The position numbers and the translations under genes are program-made. Below are positions 40,951 through 45,456 of a stretch of DNA of 45,456 nucleotides, piece by piece (within the stretch, counting starts at the first letter, position 1; every line of letters starts with the position of its first letter). The DNA is taken from contig SEFA01000051.1 in NCBI GenBank assembly GCA_004210455.1, positions 1 to 45,456 on the forward strand, in the 5' to 3' direction. Source of the stretch: Rubrivivax sp. Its GTDB lineage: Bacteria > Pseudomonadota > Gammaproteobacteria > Burkholderiales > Burkholderiaceae_C. A model generated the notes under the pieces. It was not told the origin of the DNA. It saw nothing but the letters and a program-made list of their open reading frames with translations, and searched no databases.

Positions 40951-43044
40951 ATGACACATCCCTGGCGATTCTTCAGGGCGGGCGGCGCGGACCAAGCGCG
41001 CATCGAGTCCGCCGACGACCTCCTGCATCTCCGCGACCTCGACCAGAAACGCTGGGTCGCGCTGGCCTGTCCCACCCGCGGCCTTGAATTCGACGAACGC
41101 ACCCTCGATCTCATCGACCTCGATCGCGACGGCCGCATCCGCGCGCCCGAGCTGATCGCCGCCGCCGAATGGGTCGGCGCGCGGCTCAAGGACTGGCAGC
41201 CACTGCTGCGCGGCGACGCGCGGCTCGCGCCGGATTCCCTGGCGGAGACCGATGAAGGCCGTGCGCTGGCGGAGGAACTCCGACGCACGCTGGACCTGAC
41301 GGGACATGCGCAGCAATCGGACATCGGTCTGGACGAGGTCCGCGAACGACAGTCCCACCTCGCCGCCGAACGGCACAACGGCGACGGCATCGTGCCGTTG
41401 GCGGCGATCGAGGACCCCGGGGATCGCGCCATCGCGCAGCGCATCGGCGAGGCGATGGGCACCGTCGCCGACGCGGGCGGCCAGCCCGGCATCGACGAGA
41501 CCCGGATCAAGGCCTTCTTCGATCAGGCGGCGACGCTGCTCGCCTGGCACCGCGAGGGCGAGGCCGAAGCCGGCTGCGCGGGCCGCCGCGCGGCAGCGAT
41601 GGCCGTGCAGGCGGTGCATGACAAGGTGGAGGACTTCTTCGCGCGTTGCCGGCTCGCGAGCTACGACGCGTCCGCCGCAACCACGCTCAACGCGACCGAA
41701 CCCGAGCAACTGAAGGCGCATGCCACCGGGCTGCTGTCGCTGGAAGCCGGCGTGCTCAGGCAGATGCCCATCGCGCCGGTGTCGCCAGGCGCGGCGCTGC
41801 CCCTGGACGATCGCGCCAATCCCGCCTGGCGCGGCGCGCTTGCCGCCTTGCGCAAGCAGGCCTTGCAGCCCGACTTCGGCGACAGCCTGGACGAGCGTGA
41901 CTGGCTGCGCTTGAAGGACGAGGTCCGGGCCTGCCGGGAGTGGCAGCGGCGCCAGCCGACGGGGCCGGTCGCGGCGCTGGGCGTCGAGGTCGTGGCCTCC
42001 CTCGCCGCCGGGCAGCCTGGCGGACATCTCGACGACGTGCGCGCGCGCCTGCTGAAGCAGGTGGAAGACGACCGCGCCGCCGCGCCGCGTCACGCAGCGC
42101 TGAACGATCTCGAGAAGCTGTTGCTGCTGCAGCGCCACCTGCTGCGGCTCGCCCGCAACTTCGTGTCCTTCGAGGATTTCTACGAAGGACGCGGCGCCAT
42201 CTTCCAGGCCGGCACGCTGTTCGTCGACGGTCGCGCCTGCGAGCTGTGCGTCGACGTGGCCGATGCGGCCAGGCATGCGCCGATCGCGGGGCTGGCGAAG
42301 GCCTACCTCGTGTACGTCGAGTGCGAGCGCCTCAACCAGAAGCGCACGCGCGTGGCGGTGGTCAGCGCGGGCGACGTGGACTTCCTGTTCGTCGGACGCA
42401 ATGGCCTGTTCTACGACCGCGACGGCCACGACTGGGACGCGCGCATCGTCAAGGTGATCGAGAACCCCATCAGCGTGGGCCAGGCCTTCCTGTCGCCGTA
42501 CAAGAAGCTGGTGCGCCTGGTCGAGGAGCAGGTGGCCAAGCGGGCCGCGGCCAGCGACTCGACGCAGCAGGGCAAGCTGGGTGCTTTCGCGGGACGTGTC
42601 GCGACGGCGGATCAGCCGCCGGTCGCGACCGCCATGGCGGCCAACGCGGCCGCGCCGGCCGGGACGCCGCCGCCGGCGGGTCTTCCGCTGCCGGGTCGCC
42701 GCGTCGACGTGGGTACCGTGGCGGCGCTGGGCGTCGCGCTGGGGAGCATCAGCACGGTCATCGTCGGCCTGTTCGGGCGCTTCATCGAACTCGGCTGGTG
42801 GATCCCGCTGGGCGTCCTCGGCATCGTGCTGTCGATCTCCGGCCCCAGCATGCTGATCGCCTGGCTCAAGCTGCGCCAGCGCAGCCTCGGTCCCATCCTG
42901 GACGCGAGCGGCTGGGCCATCAACAACCGGATGAAGCTCAGCACCAGGCTGGGGACCGCGTTGACGAAACGCCCGCGGCCGGTGCCGCAGGCGGTCAAGC
43001 TGGCGGTGCCTCGTCGTCCTGCTTCCGGGGATGCGGCCGCGTGA
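40951..43044 (+). CDS. Large EF-hand protein with C-terminal membrane hairpin, unknown
   Basis: A 697-residue protein of unknown function. Near the N-terminus is a textbook calcium-binding EF-hand loop, DLDRDGRIRAPE (56-67), with Asp at 1, 3 and 5, Gly at 6, Ile at 8 and Glu at 12; RHNGDGIVPLAA further on resembles a second, degenerate loop. A long helical cytoplasmic-type region follows. Near the C-terminus are two hydrophobic segments (VAALGVALGSISTVIVGLF and WWIPLGVLGIVLSISGPSML) joined by a short loop, then SLGPILDASGWAINNRMKLST. No signal peptide is seen. The ATG at 40951 is chosen over a TTG-led extension. Its last 50 bases overlap the convergent MgtC gene. Confidence 0.8.
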   Translation: MTHPWRFFRAGGADQARIESADDLLHLRDLDQKRWVALACPTRGLEFDERTLDLIDLDRDGRIRAPELIAAAEWVGARLKDWQPLLRGDARLAPDSLAETDEGRALAEELRRTLDLTGHAQQSDIGLDEVRERQSHLAAERHNGDGIVPLAAIEDPGDRAIAQRIGEAMGTVADAGGQPGIDETRIKAFFDQAATLLAWHREGEAEAGCAGRRAAAMAVQAVHDKVEDFFARCRLASYDASAATTLNATEPEQLKAHATGLLSLEAGVLRQMPIAPVSPGAALPLDDRANPAWRGALAALRKQALQPDFGDSLDERDWLRLKDEVRACREWQRRQPTGPVAALGVEVVASLAAGQPGGHLDDVRARLLKQVEDDRAAAPRHAALNDLEKLLLLQRHLLRLARNFVSFEDFYEGRGAIFQAGTLFVDGRACELCVDVADAARHAPIAGLAKAYLVYVECERLNQKRTRVAVVSAGDVDFLFVGRNGLFYDRDGHDWDARIVKVIENPISVGQAFLSPYKKLVRLVEEQVAKRAAASDSTQQGKLGAFAGRVATADQPPVATAMAANAAAPAGTPPPAGLPLPGRRVDVGTVAALGVALGSISTVIVGLFGRFIELGWWIPLGVLGIVLSISGPSMLIAWLKLRQRSLGPILDASGWAINNRMKLSTRLGTALTKRPRPVPQAVKLAVPRRPASGDAAA

Positions 43045-43504
43045 ACAGCGGCAGCACCGCCAGGATGAGCAGCGCCAGCAGCATGCTGAAGACGGCCGTG
43101 GCCTCGCGGCCCAGCCCGCAGGCGATGCCGATGGCGGCGGTCATCCAGATGCTGGCGGCGGTGGTCAGGCCGTGGACCTGCTCCTCGTCCTTGAGCTTGA
43201 GGATCGCACCCGCACCCAGGAAACCGATGCCCGCGATCACGCCCTGCAGCACGCGGCTCATGTCGGCCAGCGCCATGCCGCCCTGCTGAGGCACCAGCAC
43301 GAAGAGCGCCGCGCCCAGCGACACCAGCATGTGCGTGCGGATGCCCGCCGCCTTGCCGTGGTGCTCACGCTCGTAGCCGAGGATGCCGCCCAGCACCGCC
43401 GCCAACAGCAGGCGCACCGCGATGCGGGTGATCTGTGCGACGTCGGGGACGTCGGAGAATTCGGATCGCACGGTCTCGACGACCTCGTCCGTCCAGGTGC
43501 TCAT
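42995..43504 (-). CDS. MgtC/SapB family inner-membrane protein
   Basis: A 169-residue protein with about four to five membrane segments and the MgtC/SapB hallmarks: RLLLAAVLGGILGYEREHHGKAAGIRTHMLVSLGAALF, VIAGIGFLGAGAILK and GLTTAASIWMTAAIGIACG. In Salmonella and Mycobacterium MgtC is needed for growth in low magnesium and inside macrophages, acting on the F-type ATP synthase or membrane potential; free-living relatives are less understood. The start overlaps the stop of the ABC transporter gene (ATGA at 43501-43504), so the two are coupled. The 3' end overlaps the convergent EF-hand gene by 50 bases. Confidence 0.92.
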   Translation of the reverse strand: MSTWTDEVVETVRSEFSDVPDVAQITRIAVRLLLAAVLGGILGYEREHHGKAAGIRTHMLVSLGAALFVLVPQQGGMALADMSRVLQGVIAGIGFLGAGAILKLKDEEQVHGLTTAASIWMTAAIGIACGLGREATAVFSMLLALLILAVLPLFTRPHPRKQDDEAPPA

Positions 43505-45456
43505 GGCGACTCCTTCCCGCTCGGCTTCCCGCTCGGCTTCCCGCTCGGCTTCCCGCTCGGCTTCTCGATCGGTGTGGCGACCGGCCCCGTCTCCGCGCCG
43601 TTCCCGAGCTTCGATTCCAGCGCGCTGTCCAGCGCGGCCTCACGCGCCGCTTCGGCCTCCGCCTCCACCGCGTCGAAATCGTAGCCCTCGGCGGGATGCA
43701 GCTGCCAGGCGCCGCCGCCGGTGAGTCGCAGCACGTGGGTGTGATGCTGCAGGACGGCATGGCGGTGGGCGATGCTCACCAGCGTGACGCCGTCGCGGCA
43801 CAGGCGCTCGTAGAGTCGGCGCTCGTTGCAGCTGTCCAGTGCGCTGGTGGCCTCATCGAGGATCACCATCTTCGGCGTGCGCACCAGCACCCGCGCGAAG
43901 GCCAGGCGCTGCTGCTCGCCCATGGACAGCAGCTTCTCCCAGTCCTGCGCGGCGTCCAGACCGCCGACGCGGTCGGCGAGTTCGGGCAGGCAGACCTCGT
44001 CGAGGATCGCGCGCAGCGCGTCGTCGTCGAGCTCGGTGCTGGTGTCCGGGTAGATCATCTGGCTGCGCAGCGTGCCGGGCTGCAGGTAGGGCCGCTGCGG
44101 CAGGAAGAAGACGTCCTCCAGCGGTGGATGCTCGATCGTTCCTTCGCCGCAGCGCCACAGGCCGGCGATCGCTCGCAGCAGCGAGCTCTTGCCGCAGCCG
44201 CTGACCCCGGTGATCAGCAGGCTCTCGCCGGGCTGGAGCGCGACATCGAGCTTCTCCACGAGCAGCCGGTCGAACTGCGGTGTGTACAGCGTCAGGCCGC
44301 GCAGCGCGAGTTGCTCGGCGTGTTTCGTCGCAATCTTCTCGCGGGCGCGCTCGTGGCGGGGCTTGCGCTTGTGCATGACCTCGGAGAGCGCATGCAGCCG
44401 GTCGATGCCGGCGACGAAACGGCTGAGGCTCTCGAAGTTGTCGACGATCAGCGACACGGCGGTCAGCACCGCCGCGAAAGCGCCGGCGGCCTGCACGGCG
44501 GCGCCGACCTCGAGATCGCCGGACAGCACGCGTTCGGCCAGGATCACCGCCGGCACGACCAGCGTCAGCTGACTGAAGCCGCGCTGGAAGAGGTTGAGCG
44601 CGCGCTGCTTGCGGATCAGCTTCCAGTAGTTCTGGTAAACGGACTCGAAGCGGCCTTCGATGTGGGCGCGCTCCTGGGGCTCGCCGCGGTAGAAGGCGAT
44701 GGATTCGGCGTTCTCGCGCAGGCGCATGAGTCCGAAGCGGAAGTCGGCCTCGCGGCGCAGCTGCCAGAAGTTGAGCTGGATCAGCGGCGAGCCGAAGACG
44801 TAGAGCGCGAGGAAGGTGCCCACGGTCGCGTAGACGACGAGGAAGGCGACCAGCATCTTCGACAGCGACCACAGCACGGCGCAGAAGGCGACCAGCTGCA
44901 TCAGGGAGCCCAGCATCAGCAGCATGAAATGCGTGGAGCGGCCGGTGAAGGTGTTGATGTCCTCGGAAATGCGCTGGTCGGGGTTGTCGATGTCACCCGC
45001 CGCGCCGGCGCCGATCTCGTAGTACTTGCGCCCGTCGAGGTAGCCGTCGAGGAACCTGCCGGTGAGCCAGCGCCGCCAGTGGTTGGAGAACGCGTCGCGC
45101 ATGTAGTAGTAGAAGGCGTACACGGGCACGGCGAAGCCCAGCACGATGAGGCTGTCGCGCACCGCGAGCCAGAAGCGCGAGTGGTTGCGCTCGGCAAGGG
45201 CGGAGGTCATCTCGCCGGTCTTGTCGTTGAGCATGACGGCGAGCTGGGTCTCGCAGAGCATCAGCACGATCATGAGCAGCAGCAGACCCCAGGCGGCCTT
45301 GCGCTGGTCGCCGAGCCAGTAAGGCCTGGCGATCTGCATGAACTGGCGCCAGGCGGCGGCGGACAGGCGCGGCGGACGACGTCGCCGGGCTTTCTTGGGC
45401 GCGGGTGGCGCGGACGGAGCGGACGGCGGCAGGTCCGTCGCGGGAGAGGAGGGGTG
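43501..45456 (-). CDS. SbmA/BacA/YddA-like ABC transporter (5' end outside window)
   Basis: A membrane-ATPase fusion of the SbmA/BacA-related ABC family (YddA, Rv1819c). Six membrane helices precede an ATPase with Walker A GVSGCGKSS, signature LSMGEQQRLAFARVL, Walker B MVILDEATSALD and the SIAHR switch histidine. Relatives take up peptides, cobalamin or other hydrophilic molecules. The first internal ATG is at 45339, but the frame stays open to the right edge and WRQFMQIARPYW is a conserved family start region, preceded by a Pro/Arg-rich stretch. I therefore treat the gene as beginning outside the window. The C-terminus carries four KPSG repeats from a 12-bp array. It overlaps the MgtC gene. 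Confidence 0.92.
   Translation of the reverse strand, partial: HPSSPATDLPPSAPSAPPAPKKARRRRPPRLSAAAWRQFMQIARPYWLGDQRKAAWGLLLLMIVLMLCETQLAVMLNDKTGEMTSALAERNHSRFWLAVRDSLIVLGFAVPVYAFYYYMRDAFSNHWRRWLTGRFLDGYLDGRKYYEIGAGAAGDIDNPDQRISEDINTFTGRSTHFMLLMLGSLMQLVAFCAVLWSLSKMLVAFLVVYATVGTFLALYVFGSPLIQLNFWQLRREADFRFGLMRLRENAESIAFYRGEPQERAHIEGRFESVYQNYWKLIRKQRALNLFQRGFSQLTLVVPAVILAERVLSGDLEVGAAVQAAGAFAAVLTAVSLIVDNFESLSRFVAGIDRLHALSEVMHKRKPRHERAREKIATKHAEQLALRGLTLYTPQFDRLLVEKLDVALQPGESLLITGVSGCGKSSLLRAIAGLWRCGEGTIEHPPLEDVFFLPQRPYLQPGTLRSQMIYPDTSTELDDDALRAILDEVCLPELADRVGGLDAAQDWEKLLSMGEQQRLAFARVLVRTPKMVILDEATSALDSCNERRLYERLCRDGVTLVSIAHRHAVLQHHTHVLRLTGGGAWQLHPAEGYDFDAVEAEAEAAREAALDSALESKLGNGAETGPVATPIEKPSGKPSGKPSGKPSGKESP
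43513..43572. repeat. 12-bp tandem repeat at the ABC transporter C-terminus
   Basis: Four perfect units of CTTCCCGCTCGG (43513-43560) and a fifth degenerate one encode the KPSG repeats just before the stop at 43501. The unit keeps the frame. Confidence 0.92.

Overview
The window is GC-rich throughout, with strong third-position GC bias (hence many long antisense open frames), ATGA/GTGA gene overlaps and Shine-Dalgarno-led starts. Gene content points to a betaproteobacterium of the Burkholderiales, probably near the Roseateles/Mitsuaria/Rubrivivax group: a stand-alone EF-G of betaproteobacterial type, a single-chain PurL, the ligase-associated DNA repair operon and many hybrid sensor kinases. 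That placement is inference. No rRNA, tRNA, CRISPR array, insertion sequence or phage gene was seen.

Layout. (1) 1-4.9 kb: a low-oxygen/stress block. A Crp/Fnr-family regulator, cut by the left edge, faces two universal stress protein genes. Convergent to them is a DUF2892 - adhP - usp operon. FNR-type boxes lie in front of both groups, and the regulator carries the FNR E-x-x-S-R recognition signature but has no N-terminal iron-sulfur cysteine cluster. (2) 4.9-9.0 kb: small metabolic or unknown genes (saccharopine-dehydrogenase-like, SRPBCC, NAD(P)-binding, YCII, VOC, two unknowns). (3) 9.0-10.7 kb: a hipBA toxin-antitoxin module behind four palindromic operators. (4) 10.7-17.7 kb: fusA-type EF-G and purL, each ended by a hairpin with the same core and GTGA loop. 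(5) 17.7-21.5 kb: an orphan PilV-like pilin, a LLM flavin oxidoreductase and an HtrA protease.

(6) 21.5-34.0 kb is the most unusual part: five minus-strand genes joined by 1-4 base overlaps, in the order hybrid kinase A (HK-REC-REC-HPt), REC-HD-GYP c-di-GMP phosphodiesterase, hybrid kinase B (HK-REC-REC, no HPt), hybrid kinase C (REC-REC-HPt with a wrecked ATP-binding domain) and a lone REC protein equal to the phosphodiesterase's front half. It looks like a duplicated sensor/output unit in which the copies have specialised or decayed: B keeps the catalytic ATPase, C keeps the HPt, and the lone REC has lost its output domain.

(7) 34.2-40.5 kb: the ligase-associated DNA repair operon (MBL exonuclease, ATP-dependent ligase, Lhr-type helicase, PdeM phosphoesterase), all four genes overlapping, with a REP-like palindrome inside the helicase gene. 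(8) 40.5-45.5 kb: a small unknown, a 697-residue EF-hand plus membrane-hairpin protein of unknown function, an MgtC/SapB protein and an SbmA/BacA/YddA-like ABC transporter cut by the right edge.

A recurring theme is short perfect tandem repeats (6, 7, 9, 11 and 12 bp) in linkers, tails and leaders of otherwise conserved genes. They are candidate slippage sites.
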